DNA of 64,000 bases from Rutidosis leptorrhynchoides (lineage: Eukaryota > Streptophyta > Magnoliopsida > Asterales > Asteraceae). Position numbers and translations under genes: made by a program. The notes beneath the pieces are model-generated. The model ran no database searches, was not told the origin of the DNA, and worked only from the letters and a program-made list of their open reading frames with translations. Location: contig NC_092335.1 in NCBI RefSeq assembly GCF_046630445.1, positions 629,455,501 to 629,519,500 on the forward strand, written 5' to 3'. This document shows positions 21,726 through 33,748 of the stretch, piece by piece (positions within the stretch are counted from its first letter, which is position 1; every line of letters begins with the position of its first letter).

Positions 21726-24668
21726 TGTCATAACCCGTCCTTAACCGTAAGAACGTGTTAGATAACGTATGATTTCATTGCGAGGTATTGACCTCTATAT
21801 GCGACATTTTTAAAAGAAAAACTGCATATATTATACATTACAAACCATGATTCTTATTTTTGATACAAGCTTTGGACGAAATAAAGATGATTATCGTTTA
21901 GCGATAATCTTCGACTTACAAACTTTACAAATGATGATAACAACACGATTTCTAGCATATTTTACAACACAAGTTCTTGGATATGCAGTCTTATTTTTGA
22001 CACAAATATGCGTACGCAAGATCCTGCTCAAATTCAACATAATGCAGCGGAAGCTTTTAGAAATCACCTGAGAATAGACATGTTTTAAAAGGTCAACATA
22101 AAGTTGGTGAGATATAGGTTTAGTGCCGGCAGCAATATATATATAGACCACAAGATTTCGTATATAAACAGTTTAATAAAAATATTCTAAGTGGTTGAGC
22201 ACTTGGTAACCATACTTAACAATTAATCACGTCGCATATTCCCTTTAATATGAAATCTTACTACACTGTACCAAGTGTAGTCACGAAATGAAGTACTGTG
22301 CAACCGTTGAATACTGGTCGTCCAGTCCGGTTGGGGTTGTCAGGCCCGATAGATCTATCAACAGGATTCGCGTTTACAATACCGCTGTAAATATTAGTTA
22401 CCAAGCTACAGGGAAGTATGCCAGTGGTACAACTCAACGTAGAATATATTTTTCAGTTACTTGTGTCCATATTGTAAAACATAAAATACATGTATTCTCA
22501 TCCCGAAATATTTAGAGTTTAAAAGTGGGACTATATACTCACTGTTGTCTCGAAGATATATATATTTTTGACTTGGTCTTCCGGTTGATATCACGAACCT
22601 ATCCATATATAATATATCAATACCTTTTCTTTTTAAACAAACGTCACATATATATACTTGTTATACTTTTAATACTTTTTGTAATTCCTTAGTCCGTAGT
22701 TAGCAGTTCATTGTTAGTAATTCAATTTTAATGGTTCATATTTAGATGTTTAATATACCCGCAATGAAATAAATAAAACCCCCAACTAAATAAATAAAAC
22801 CCCATCGTATATGTATTGGTCGAGATTAATCTTGACCCACGGTACCGGTGTTGTCAAATGACGTGTTGCGTACATAAAGTATCGGTGTTGTCAAATGACG
22901 TGTTGCGTACAATCATGGGATCTTATGATTAATCTTCTCGTGTTGTTTTACGGGTGATCCTGAACCATATAAAATTGAATTATGAGTACATATGTATAAA
23001 ATATCATGTTATCTTAGAAAGATGTGATTTATTTAATTTTTCCCAATTAATCCCGAAGTTAAACAAGTCTTGGATAACCAATTTTGTTTCGGTCATAGTT
23101 TCTTCGTTACAAATCCGTTTTCGTTGATTCAACTTGCCATCTCCTTGGATCGAGTTCCTCTTTAAGACTATGAACTGTAAATACCTTAGTTTGTATTCAA
23201 AATCATACGGCATAGGTGAAACTTTAGTGAAACTTATGAAGTTAAACATTTTTGTTACAAAAATATCATTTAATGACCATTTTTCTAAAAATACTTATAC
23301 TTTGAATTAAATCATGAAATTTTTATGTGTTATCATATTCATAGTAAAAATCATTTTTTCCAGAACATAAACCTTCAATTCAAAGTTTAAGATGGTTTTT
23401 AATTATCCAACCCAAAACAGTCCCCGGTTGCACTCCGACGTCGTAAAAACAGTTTTTAAGGTATTCTTTGAAAAAACCAAGTTATACCTTGTTAAATTAG
23501 CATATACATAAGTTATATTACAGGTCTTGAAGTATTTTAAAAGTTAAGTTAGAAGGATCTATTTAGTTTGCAAACAAGTTTGAAAACTTTCAAACTATGT
23601 TCTTGTTGTTAAATTTTTATACCACAAAATAAGATAGCTATATATATATGAATCGAATAAGGTTATGAACAAAGTTACTACCTCAAGTATGATGAAGAAA
23701 GTTACTGAATAAACAAGATATGAACTTGTTCTTGATGAGTTGGAAGATTAAAAAGTGATTCATGAAAAGAAGCAAAGGTTGTAAGTAAGTTTATATATAA
23801 ATTAACTTACATGAATTGAATCAAAGTTTAAACATAGTTTTACCTTGATTATGGAGCTAGAAACTTATGAAGATCTTAAGGAATACTTGAAGATTGAAGA
23901 TGAAAGAGTTTAGGAGTTAATCTAGCTTGAAAGAAAGTTGATATGGAAGTATGTGTGTGTGTAAAAAAACGTGTGGATATGTATGTATATATAGACTTTT
24001 TGTTTTGATTTTTAGCTCATAAGTCTTGATTAATGACAAAGGATTGGCTCCCACAAGTTGCTATCATGTCCCTTAATCATTCATGGCTGATCATTGGTAT
24101 TTCCTATTGGTATATACCAATAGTAAATACATCTAGAAGGTGGGTATGATACGGGTACATATACCGTAGATATACGTATAGAAATCTTGTGAAAAATGGA
24201 ATGAGGATTCAAATATAGCTATCTTTTGTGAATACACTTATATGGTTTTATGTAATTAAGTTCTTAAAAGTGATTAAATACATTACTTATACGATATATG
24301 TATAAACATTATAGGTTATAAGTATTTATGTCAAATAACGTTACGTATGGTTATCGTTTTGAAAACTTAAGTTAGTAGTTTCAAAATATACTTATAACTT
24401 ATTGTTATTAATACAAAATGAGATATTAAAACATCCTTAAATCATGTTAAATATGTATATATACATATATATACACAAACGTATAATTATCATATATTGT
24501 ATAGTTCGTGATATCATCGGTCAAACTAGACGGTCAAACGTTGTGTAAAACTCAATTCAAAAACATAAGTCTCAACAATTTGGATTGCTTATCATGTTGG
24601 TAAGGTTTAATTTATGTAAATATTAATCTTATAAGTATAGAACGATCGAAAAAGTGCGGGTCATTACA
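21726..24668 (-). repeat. 3' LTR of the nested chromovirus
   Basis: 2,943 bp; starts TGTAATGACCCGC on the minus strand and ends GGGTTATGACA. Differences from the 5' LTR include positions around 21778, 22286, 22881, 23711, 23769, 24516 and 24551. Small frames inside it, such as 21847-22071, are identical in both LTRs and are not evidence of coding. Confidence 0.93.
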
Positions 24669-24706
24669 GTACCTACCCGTTAAATAAATTTCGTCCCGAA
24701 ATATTA
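24669..24706 (-). other. PPT region of the nested chromovirus
   Basis: On the minus strand CGGGACGAAATTTATTTAAC is followed by GGGTAGGTAC and then the LTR. The GGGTAGGTA block is repeated in the leader at 29299-29313. Confidence 0.7.
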
Positions 24707-24715
24707 AAATTGTAC

Positions 24716-25147
24716 CTATTTTGCGTCATCGAAAAACAAGTGTGGATATTTTTGTTTCATTTGATCCTCTCGTTCCCAAGTAAACTCGGGACCCCTTCGA
24801 GCATTCCAACGAACCTTAACGATCGGTATGTTGCTCTGCTTGAGCCGTTTAACTTCACGATCCATGATTTCGATTGGTTCTTCGATGAATTGTAGTTTCT
24901 CATCAACATGGATTTCTTCAAGAGGAATGGTGAGGTCTTCCTTTGCAAGACACTTCTTAAGGTTTGAGACGTGAAATGTATTATGTACTCCGGCGAGTTG
25001 TTGTGGTAACTCGAGTCGATAAGTTACCGGTCCAATGCGTTCGATAATCTTGAACGGGCCTACATATCTTGGGTTCAGTTTACCCCTTTTTCCGAAGCGT
25101 ATTACACCTTTCCACGGTGACACCTTTAACATAACCATGTCACCGAT
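24716..25147 (-). pseudogene. chromodomain-bearing C-terminus of pol
   Basis: In frame with the integrase upstream but separated from it by the TAG at 25148-25150. It begins with the integrase C-terminal GPY/F-type module ([20 protein letters not shown]), then a linker, then a chromodomain of about 50 residues ([38 protein letters not shown]) ending at the stop 24716-24718. The aromatic and Trp residues expected in the group II chromodomain (the RW, FTWE part) are present. Confidence 0.85.
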
Positions 25148-26143
25148 CTAAAACTCTATTGGTTTCCTTCGAACATCGGCGTAGCTCTTTTGGCGACTAC
25201 GGGCTGTTTTCAATCTCTCCTTGATTTGTACTATCTTCTCAGTCGTTTCGTGTATGATCTCGGGACCAGTTAATTGCCGATCTCCTACTTCATTCCAACA
25301 AATAGGAGATCTACACTTCCTTCCGTACAATGCTTCGAATGGCGCAGCTTTAATGCTCGCATGATAACTATTATTATACGAGAATTCTGCTAATGGTAGA
25401 TATTTATCCCATCCGTTTCCAAAATCGATCACACATGCCCTGAGCATGTCTTCAAGAGTCTGAATCGTTCTTTCACTCTGCCCGTCGATTTGCGGATGAT
25501 ACGCGGTACTCATATCCAAACGAGTTCCTAGGGCCTCCTGTAGTGATTGCCAGAACTTTGATGTAAATCTACTATCACGATCGGATATAATGGAAATAGG
25601 TATTCCATGCCTTGAAACAACTTCCTTTATATACAATCGTAATAGTTTCTCCATTATATCCGTTTCCTTTATAGGCAAGAAATGTGCAGACTTGGTGAGA
25701 CGATCAACAATCACCCAAATGGTGTCGTATCCCCAGGCAGTCTTTGGTAACTTCGTGATGAAATCCATGGTAATACCATCCCATTTCCATTCTGGGATTT
25801 CTGGTTGTTGAAGTAACCCTGACGGCTTCTGGTGTTCTGCTTTAACTTTGGAACAAGTTAAACACTCCCCAACATATGTTGCAACGTCTGTCTTTAAATT
25901 AGGCCACCAATAATGTGTCTTAAGATCTTGGTACATCTTTCCAACTCCAGGATGTATCGAATATCTTGTCTTATGTGCCTCGTTCAATATCAACTTCCTT
26001 AATCCACCCAACTTCGGTACCCATATACGATTTGCAAAATATCGAATTCCATCTTCCCGCATAACGAGTTGCTTCTCATACTTCTTCATTATTTCATTTC
26101 CTATATTTTCTTTAGTAAGTGCTTCTCGTTGAACTTCTTTGAT
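25148..26143 (-). pseudogene. integrase part of pol
   Basis: Frame between two in-frame stops (TAA 26144-26146, TAG 25148-25150). It has an HHCC zinc-binding N-terminus (His in [10 protein letters not shown], Cys pair in CLTCSK) and a DD35E core: Asp in TMDFITKLP, Asp in [11 protein letters not shown], and Glu in [15 protein letters not shown]. All catalytic residues are present. The TAA upstream lies at the RNase H to integrase boundary and has an exact counterpart in the element at 45991-51467. Confidence 0.88.
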
Positions 26144-28324
26144 TTATGAGTTGAGATTCATGCGAATTTTTATGTTCATCGCTCGTACTCGAATTGGTTC
26201 TCGTTCCTTTCTGCTTAGAGCGTCGGCCACCACGTTCGCTTTCCCGGGATGATAACGAATTTCACAATCATAGTCATTTATTAACTCAACCCACCTACGT
26301 TGCCTCATGTTCAGCTGTTTTTGATCGAAAATATGTTGAAGGCTTTTATGATCAGTAAACACAGTGCATTTAACCCCATACAAGTAGTGTCTCCATATCT
26401 TCAATGCAAACACGACTGCTCCCAGTTCTAGATCATGCGTCGTATAATTCCGCTCGTGAATCTTTAATTGTCGGGATGCGTATGCAATAACTTTCTTCCG
26501 TTGCATAAGAACGCAACCAAAACCTTGTCGCGAAGCGTCACAATATATTTCAAAATCATCGTTCCCTTCTGGTAACGATAAAATAGGCGCCGTAGTCAAC
26601 TTCTTTTTCAGTAATTGAAATGCACTCTCCTGCTCAGAAGTCCATTCATATTTCTTCCCTTTTTGCGTTAACGCTGTCAACGGCTTAGCTATTCGGGAAA
26701 AATCTTGAATAAACCTTCTATAATAACCGGCTAAACCCAAAAATTGGCGTATCTGCATTGGTGTCTTAGGAGTCTCCCATTTTTCAATGGCTTCAATTTT
26801 TGCTGGATCAACCTGAATTCCTTTGCTACTAACAACGTGGCCAAGAAATTGCACTTCTTTCAACCAGAAAGCACACTTAGAAAATTTAGCGTATAACTGT
26901 TCTTTTCTCAACAACTCTAATATTAAACTTAAATGCTGCTCATGCTCTTGCTCACTCTTGGAATAGATAAGAATGTCATCAATGAAAACAATAACAAACT
27001 TATCTAAATATGGACTACAAACTCGATTCATGAGGTCCATGAATACAGCTGGCGCATTCGTCAATCCAAACGGCATGACCAAAAATTCGTAATGACCGTA
27101 ACGTGTCCGAAAAGCAGTTTTCGGTATATCTTCTTCTTTGACGCGTAATTGATGATAGCCCGATCTTAGGTCAATTTTTGAGTACACACATGATCCTTGC
27201 AGTTGATCAAATAAGTCGTCAATTCTTGGTAGTGGATACCGATTCTTGATAGTTAACTTATTTAATTCACGATAATCTATACACATCCTAAAAGATCCAT
27301 CTTTCTTCTTAACAAACAAAATTGGAGCTCCCCACGGTGAAGTACTTGGTCGTATGAATCCACGGTCTAGTAATTCTTTTAACTGACTCTGAAGTTCTTT
27401 TAATTCGGACGATGCAAGTCTATATGGAGCACGGGCAACCGGTGCAGCTCCTGGTACAAGATCTATTTGAAATTCTACAGATCTAAATGGAGGTAATCCC
27501 GGCAACTCTTCCGGAAATACTTCAGGAAAATTTCTTGCCACAGGCACGTCATTGATGCACTTCTCTTTTTCTTTCTTTTCGACTTTATTAACATGTGCTA
27601 AGATAGCATAGCACCCTTTCTTCAAGCACTTTTGAGCTTTCAAATAACTAATGAGTTTTAGCTTTGAGTTACCCTTCTCTCCATAAATCATTACTGGCGT
27701 TTTATCCTTACAAGGAATGCGAATTGCCTTCTTGGCACACACAACTTCAGCTCCTACTTTGGACATCCAGTCCATGCCAACTATTACATCAAAACTTCCT
27801 AATTCTACGGGTATTAAGTCAATTTTAAATGTTTCTCCGGCTAAATTTATTTTACAATCACGGCAAATTTTATCGGCTTTAATTAGTTTACCATTAGCTA
27901 ACTCAATCATGTACTTAGCATCTAGAGGTAATGATGAACAATTCAATTTAGCGTGAAAGTCTCTACACACGTAACTTCTATCAGCACCAGTATCAAATAT
28001 AATAGATGCGGATAAGTTATTAATGGTAAACGTACCCGTAACAAGCTCCGGGTCTTCACATGCCTCTCTAGCATTAATAACAAATGCTCTCCCACGTGCA
28101 GGTCCGATATTCTTCTCTGGATTCGGGCACTGGCTCTTATAGTGACCTTGTTTTCCACACCCAAAACAAGTAATGGTAGCCAAAGCAGTTCTATTTGCAT
28201 TGGTGGCAGGAGTCTTGGTACCATTTGTATTTGTAACGAGAGCCCTACAATCTTCAGCAAGATGACCCTTTCGATTACATTTGTTGCATACCACATTACA
28301 GTAACCAGAGTGATGTTTGTGGCA
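26144..28324 (-). pseudogene. protease, reverse transcriptase and RNase H part of gag-pol
   Basis: About 726 codons open from just after the TGA at 28325-28327. It starts with nucleocapsid zinc knuckles ([14 protein letters not shown] and [14 protein letters not shown]), then protease with [10 protein letters not shown], then reverse transcriptase ([47 protein letters not shown], and the catalytic box FIDDILIYS), then RNase H ([46 protein letters not shown]). It ends at TAA 26144-26146. Each domain looks intact and of usual length. Confidence 0.9.
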
Positions 28325-29146
28325 TCAGTTGCATAAAGGATTTTGTCCTTTATAACCAAAGCTTAAACCACTACCCGCACCTTGCGTGTTTTCTTGTTTC
28401 TTAAAAGATTGTTGTTGGTTACCTCGATCATAATTTCCATTCCACTTTCTTTTGTTACCTGATACCTTCACATCAGTGTTGGATACTTTCTTATCCATGA
28501 TGACCTGATCCATTAGCTCGTTTGCCATGGTTATAGCTTCATGAATTGTCTTAGGTTTCGATGCTGTAACATTTGCCTTGACCTTTTTGGGCAAACCATC
28601 TTTGTACATTTCAATCTTCCGTTCTTCGGTTGGAACCAATTCAGGACATAGCAAAACTAATTCCATGAATCGCTGATTGTAGTTGGTGATTTCAGTACCA
28701 ATAACCTTCAGACTTCGTAACTCATCTTCCAACTTCCTAACCTCGTTCCTTGGACAATATTCATTGATTAACATTGTTTTGAATTCTTCCCACGGAGTAT
28801 CATAAGCTACATCTCCTCCTACAGCCTTCACATAATTTTTCCACCACGTGAGTGCACTATCTTGTAAAGTGCACGATGCATACTTGGTCATGTCCTTTTC
28901 AACACAACCACTGATTTTAAACACAGTCTCCATCTTTTCTATCCACCGGGTTAAACCGATCGGTCCTTCTGTTCCACTGAATGATGAGGGCTTGCAAGCT
29001 TGAAAAGTTTTGTAAGTGCACCCCACACGAGGATTTGGGTTAACTGCAGCACCTCTTGCAGCCTCGACCCATAACATTCTGTCGTTCACTCGCTGATTGA
29101 TGAGTTCCTAGATTTCTTGTTCCGTCATTCGGTTCAATCGCGCCAT
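28325..29146 (-). pseudogene. gag of the nested chromovirus, two stops
   Basis: The ATG at 29146 precedes an early TAG at codon 13 (29108-29110). The gag core follows: FQACKPSSFSGTEGPIGLTR, KYASCTLQDSALTWWKNY, a YCPRNEVRKLEDELRSLK block and LLCPELVPTEERKIEMYKDG. A basic tail leads into the first zinc knuckle, which is cut by TGA at 28325-28327; the related element has an Arg codon there, so CGA or AGA to TGA is likely. The frame is continuous with pol, as in chromoviruses with one gag-pol ORF. Confidence 0.87.
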
Positions 29147-29298
29147 ATTCTTCTATAAGAATGAAAAGAAAATAATTATTCACATGGAATATTATAGATG
29201 TAGTGTATATTTACAGTACATTATAGCTTATTAATAATATGAACCAGGTATTATTATAAAAGCCTTTTCTTCTTATTAGCGTTTTATAATTATATCTA

Positions 29299-29313
29299 GG
29301 GTAGTACCTACCC
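29299..29313 (-). promoter_or_regulatory. leader hairpin GGGTAGGTACTACCC
   Basis: GGGTA and TACCC arms with GGTAC between them, set in a leader segment (TAACGGGTAGGTA, then AATAAGAAGAAAAGGC) shared with 46840 in another family. It repeats the motif next to the 3' LTR. Possibly a second plus-strand priming site or an RNA structure; unproven. Confidence 0.45.
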
Positions 29314-29514
29314 GTTAATGTCCATACTTAATAGCTTAGTACAGAATCAATTACTACCATCTAAATAATACTTAACCATGGAAAATTATTGCATTTCACA
29401 CTTCACTATTTTACATATGCTTATCTTACATCGAACATTAAGCAAACCACACTAATAATATTATACAAAACATTATATGATCCCATGGTTTAATACGGCA
29501 GCGCATCGTTTGGT

Positions 29515-29985
29515 CTATTTTCTAGGACGTTTAGGTTCAAAGAATCGCTTAACGCTTATCCTGGCTGTCTGCCTATATTTTGGCTGTGGGACTGAAGAAC
29601 TGGATGCCGGGATAGAACGAATAGGAATAGCGGGAATAGGGGTGGTAGTGTCTAGTGGAGTTGGTGCCACATCATCCTTACTAAACTCGGGATTTGAATT
29701 TTCTAATTCATTAGCCTTTCGTTTCTTTCCTAGTTCGAACTCGTCTTTTGTAATTTCCTGTATTTCTTCCTCGGGTTCACTTTCCTCCTCGGGTTCACTT
29801 TCCTCCTCGGGTTCACTTTCCTCCTCGGGTTCACTTTCCGGGTTCTCTATAGTCGGTTCATCCGGAATTTGTGAGTCTTCCCCAAAGATATTATTTTCGT
29901 CATCGGATAGGTTAATGACTGGAACACCATCTGAAGATTCTGGTTCGGAGTCGCTGAATGTGATAACAAGTTTTGAGCCCGACAT
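29515..29985 (-). CDS. upstream ORF between PBS and gag, acidic, unknown function
   Basis: 156 codons starting at the ATG at 29985, intact. Ser/Asp/Glu-rich N-terminus (SDSEPESSDG), then four copies of a six-residue SEPEEE unit encoded by an 18-bp DNA repeat (about 29766-29837), then EITKDEFELGKKRK and a basic C-terminus with PQPKYRQTARISV. The ORF at 45987-46553 shares the order acidic block, EVTKEKFQL, PQPKIKYTARMSV. It is not gag, pol or a known envelope type. It is the only complete ORF of this element, while gag-pol is broken. Confidence 0.55.
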   Translation of the reverse strand: MSGSKLVITFSDSEPESSDGVPVINLSDDENNIFGEDSQIPDEPTIENPESEPEEESEPEEESEPEEESEPEEEIQEITKDEFELGKKRKANELENSNPEFSKDDVAPTPLDTTTPIPAIPIRSIPASSSSVPQPKYRQTARISVKRFFEPKRPRK

Positions 29986-30159
29986 CTATCACACAACAAC
30001 TAACCCATTAGTACTACATAATATTTACATATAAATTTTAACCAACAATGATAAGCAATGGTTTTTAAATCAGACCCGGTCAAAGTCCAGACTTACTAAT
30101 GTATCCTAACGACTTATCAGTTAGACACACTAATGCAAACCTGGTTCGCTAAGACCACC

Positions 30160-30171
30160 GCTCTGATACCA
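30160..30171 (-). other. primer binding site, tRNA-iMet type
   Basis: TGGTATCAGAGC on the minus strand, 2 bp after the 5' LTR end. This is the standard chromovirus primer site. Confidence 0.9.
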
Positions 30172-30173
30172 CA

Positions 30174-33116
30174 TGTCATAACCCGTCCTTAACCGTAAGA
30201 ACGTGTTAGATAACGTATGATTTTATTGCGAGGTATTGACCTCTATATGCGACATTTTTAAAAGAAAAACTGCATATATTATACATTACAAACCATGATT
30301 CTTATTTTTGATACAAGCTTTGGACGAAATAAAGATGATTATCGTTTAGCGATAATCTTCGACTTACAAACTTTACAAATGATGATAACAACACGATTTC
30401 TAGCATATTTTACAACACAAGTTCTTGGATATGCAGTCTTATTTTTGACACAAATATGCGTACGCAAGATCCTGCTCAAATTCAACATAATGCAGCGGAA
30501 GCTTTTAGAAATCACCTGAGAATAGACATGTTTTAAAAGGTCAACATAAAGTTGGTGAGATATAGGTTTAGTGCCGGCAGCAATATATATATAGACCACA
30601 AGATTTCGTATATAAACAGTTTAATAAAAATATTCTAAGTGGTTGAGCACTTGGTAACCATACTTAACAATTAATCACGTCGCATATTCCCTTTAATATG
30701 AAATCTTACTACACTGTACCAAGTGTAGTCACGAAACAAAGTACTGTGCAACCGTTGAATACTGGTCGTCCAGTCCGGTTGGGGTTGTCAGGCCCGATAG
30801 ATCTATCAACAGGATTCGCGTTTACAATACCGCTGTAAATATTAGTTACCAAGCTACAGGGAAGTATGCCAGTGGTACAACTCAACGTAGAATATATTTT
30901 TCAGTTACTTGTGTCCATATTGTAAAACATAAAATACATGTATTCTCATCCCGAAATATTTAGAGTTTAAAAGTGGGACTATATACTCACTGTTGTCTCG
31001 AAGATATATATATTTTTGACTTGGTCTTCCGGTTGATATCACGAACCTATCCATATATAATATATCAATACCTTTTCTTTTTAAACAAACGTCACATATA
31101 TATACTTGTTATACTTTTAATACTTTTTGTAATTCCTTAGTCCGTAGTTAGCAGTTCATTGTTAGTAATTCAATTTTAATGGTTCATATTTAGATGTTTA
31201 ATATACCCGCAATGAAATAAATAAAACCCCCAACTAAATAAATAAAACCCCATCGTATATGTATTGGTCGAGATTAATCTTGACCCACGGTACCGGTGTT
31301 GTCAAATGACGTGTTGCGTACATAAAGTACCGGTGTTGTCAAATGACGTGTTGCGTACAATCATGGGATCTTATGATTAATCTTCTCGTGTTGTTTTACG
31401 GGTGATCCTGAACCATATAAAATTGAATTATGAGTACATATGTATAAAATATCATGTTATCTTAGAAAGATGTGATTTATTTAATTTTTCCCAATTAATC
31501 CCGAAGTTAAACAAGTCTTGGATAACCAATTTTGTTTCGGTCATAGTTTCTTCGTTACAAATCCGTTTTCGTTGATTCAACTTGCCATCTCCTTGGATCG
31601 AGTTCCTCTTTAAGACTATGAACTGTAAATACCTTAGTTTGTATTCAAAATCATACGGCATAGGTGAAACTTTAGTGAAACTTATGAAGTTAAACATTTT
31701 TGTTACAAAAATATCATTTAATGACCATTTTTCTAAAAATACTTATACTTTGAATTAAATCATGAAATTTTTATGTGTTATCATATTCATAGTAAAAATC
31801 ATTTTTTCCAGAACATAAACCTTCAATTCAAAGTTTAAGATGGTTTTTAATTATCCAACCCAAAACAGTCCCCGGTTGCACTCCGACGTCGTAAAAACAG
31901 TTTTTAAGGTATTCTTTGAAAAAACCAAGTTATACCTTGTTAAATTAGCATATACATAAGTTATATTACAGGTCTTGAAGTATTTTAAAAGTTAAGTTAG
32001 AAGGATCTATTTAGTTTGCAAACAAGTTTGAAAACTTTCAAACTATGTTCTTGTTGTTAAATTTTTATACCACAAAATAAGATAGCTATATATATATGAA
32101 TCGAATAAGGTTATGAACAAAGTTACTACCTCAAGTATGATGAAGAAAGTTACTGAATAAACACGATATGAACTTGTTCTTGATGAGTTGGAAGATTAAA
32201 AAGTGATTCATGAAAAGAAACAAAGGTTGTAAGTAAGTTTATATATAAATTAACTTACATGAATTGAATCAAAGTTTAAACATAGTTTTACCTTGATTAT
32301 GGAGCTAGAAACTTATGAAGATCTTAAGGAATACTTGAAGATTGAAGATGAAAGAGTTTAGGAGTTAATCTAGCTTGAAAGAAAGTTGATATGGAAGTAT
32401 GTGTGTGTGTAAAAAAACGTGTGGATATGTATGTATATATAGACTTTTTGTTTTGATTTTTAGCTCATAAGTCTTGATTAATGACAAAGGATTGGCTCCC
32501 ACAAGTTGCTATCATGTCCCTTAATCATTCATGGCTGATCATTGGTATTTCCTATTGGTATATACCAATAGTAAATACATCTAGAAGGTGGGTATGATAC
32601 GGGTACATATACCGTAGATATACGTATAGAAATCTTGTGAAAAATGGAATGAGGATTCAAATATAGCTATCTTTTGTGAATACACTTATATGGTTTTATG
32701 TAATTAAGTTCTTAAAAGTGATTAAATACATTACTTATACGATATATGTATAAACATTATAGGTTATAAGTATTTATGTCAAATAACGTTACGTATGGTT
32801 ATCGTTTTGAAAACTTAAGTTAGTAGTTTCAAAATATACTTATAACTTATTGTTATTAATACAAAATGAGATATTAAAACATCCTTAAATCATGTTAAAT
32901 ATGTATATATACATATATATACACAAACGTATAATTATCATATATTGTATAGTTCGTGATATCATTGGTCAAACTAGACGGTCAAACGTTGTGTAAAACT
33001 CATTTCAAAAACATAAGTCTCAACAATTTGGATTGCTTATCATGTTGGTAAGGTTTAATTTATGTAAATATTAATCTTATAAGTATAGAACGATCGAAAA
33101 AGTGCGGGTCATTACA
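30174..33116 (-). repeat. 5' LTR of the nested chromovirus
   Basis: 2,943 bp, partner of 21726-24668, followed on the right by the target duplication GATAA. Confidence 0.93.
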
Positions 33117-33121
33117 GATAA
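33117..33121. repeat. target-site duplication GATAA (right)
   Basis: Partner of 21721-21725. Confidence 0.95.
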
Positions 33122-33748
33122 ATTTGAAGATATTATCGAAGCCATCTGTAAATCGACAATTGATTTCACGCTACGCTTAACAAAACGAATCATGGCTATC
33201 AGAGACGAATACAACCTCTATCTACATAGAGAAGACAATGATATTGAAATCCTAGAAGAGCGCATTCAAGACTTTATCATTACCCTTCACGATCATATCT
33301 ATCGCAAAGAAAGGCAACGAGAGCACAATTTAGTGGTTCGCACTATTCTTGAGACAAGATTATGTCAAGATCAGAAGATCATTTACTCTAAGGTTTACAA
33401 CGCCTTAGCCGGATCTGCACTTCCATTCTCAGTAAATCAACGAGCACTACTGAATCTCATCTGGAAGCATATGGATCTTTCTACCGGACGCCCGACTTAT
33501 CACTCTGATTTGCAAATGATCGAAGCTTTTTTGCTCTCTTGGAAAGTGATAATTTCGAAAGCACACCAGAGAGGCTAGTGATTTACGTAACAATTGATCA
33601 CCACGCTGATCTAATAATCAAAGAGTTACAAGTCGCAGTCACAGAAGAAGTGAGACGCAACAATCCATTTTCTCATCTTGAGCCAGACCGTGTCAACATT
33701 TCCACCTACGTTACGAAGCAGATAACACGTATCCTCCACGAATCTTAG
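33122..33748 (+). pseudogene. ORF of the second Athila-like element, second part
   Basis: Continues the frame of 21409-21725 after the nested element. About 150 codons to 33578 predict a helical, charged protein (for example LHREDNDIEILEERIQDF and ETRLCQDQKIIYSKVY). A frameshift at a T run near 33525 moves the reading to a second open stretch, 33539-33748 (VTIDHHADLIIKELQVAV). I recognise no family. It sits where pol or an env-like ORF would lie. Confidence 0.45.

Larger units (their letters stand above)
21726..33116 (-). mobile_element. Tekay-like chromovirus (Ty3/gypsy), young, nested
   Basis: 11.4 kb on the minus strand with two LTRs of exactly 2,943 bp, PBS for tRNA-iMet, an upstream ORF, gag-pol with a C-terminal chromodomain, a PPT region and a perfect 5-bp target duplication. 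By eye the LTRs differ at about eight positions, roughly 0.3 percent, so the insertion is recent. Yet gag-pol carries four in-frame stops, so this copy was probably moved by proteins from relatives. Chromodomains of this clade are known to guide integration to heterochromatin. Confidence 0.93.

Noticed and set aside
21847..22071. 74-codon frame repeated at 30295-30519, and the 81-codon pair 23004-23249 and 31452-31697, as conserved genes
   Set aside because: They are identical only because they lie in the two LTRs of one young insertion.
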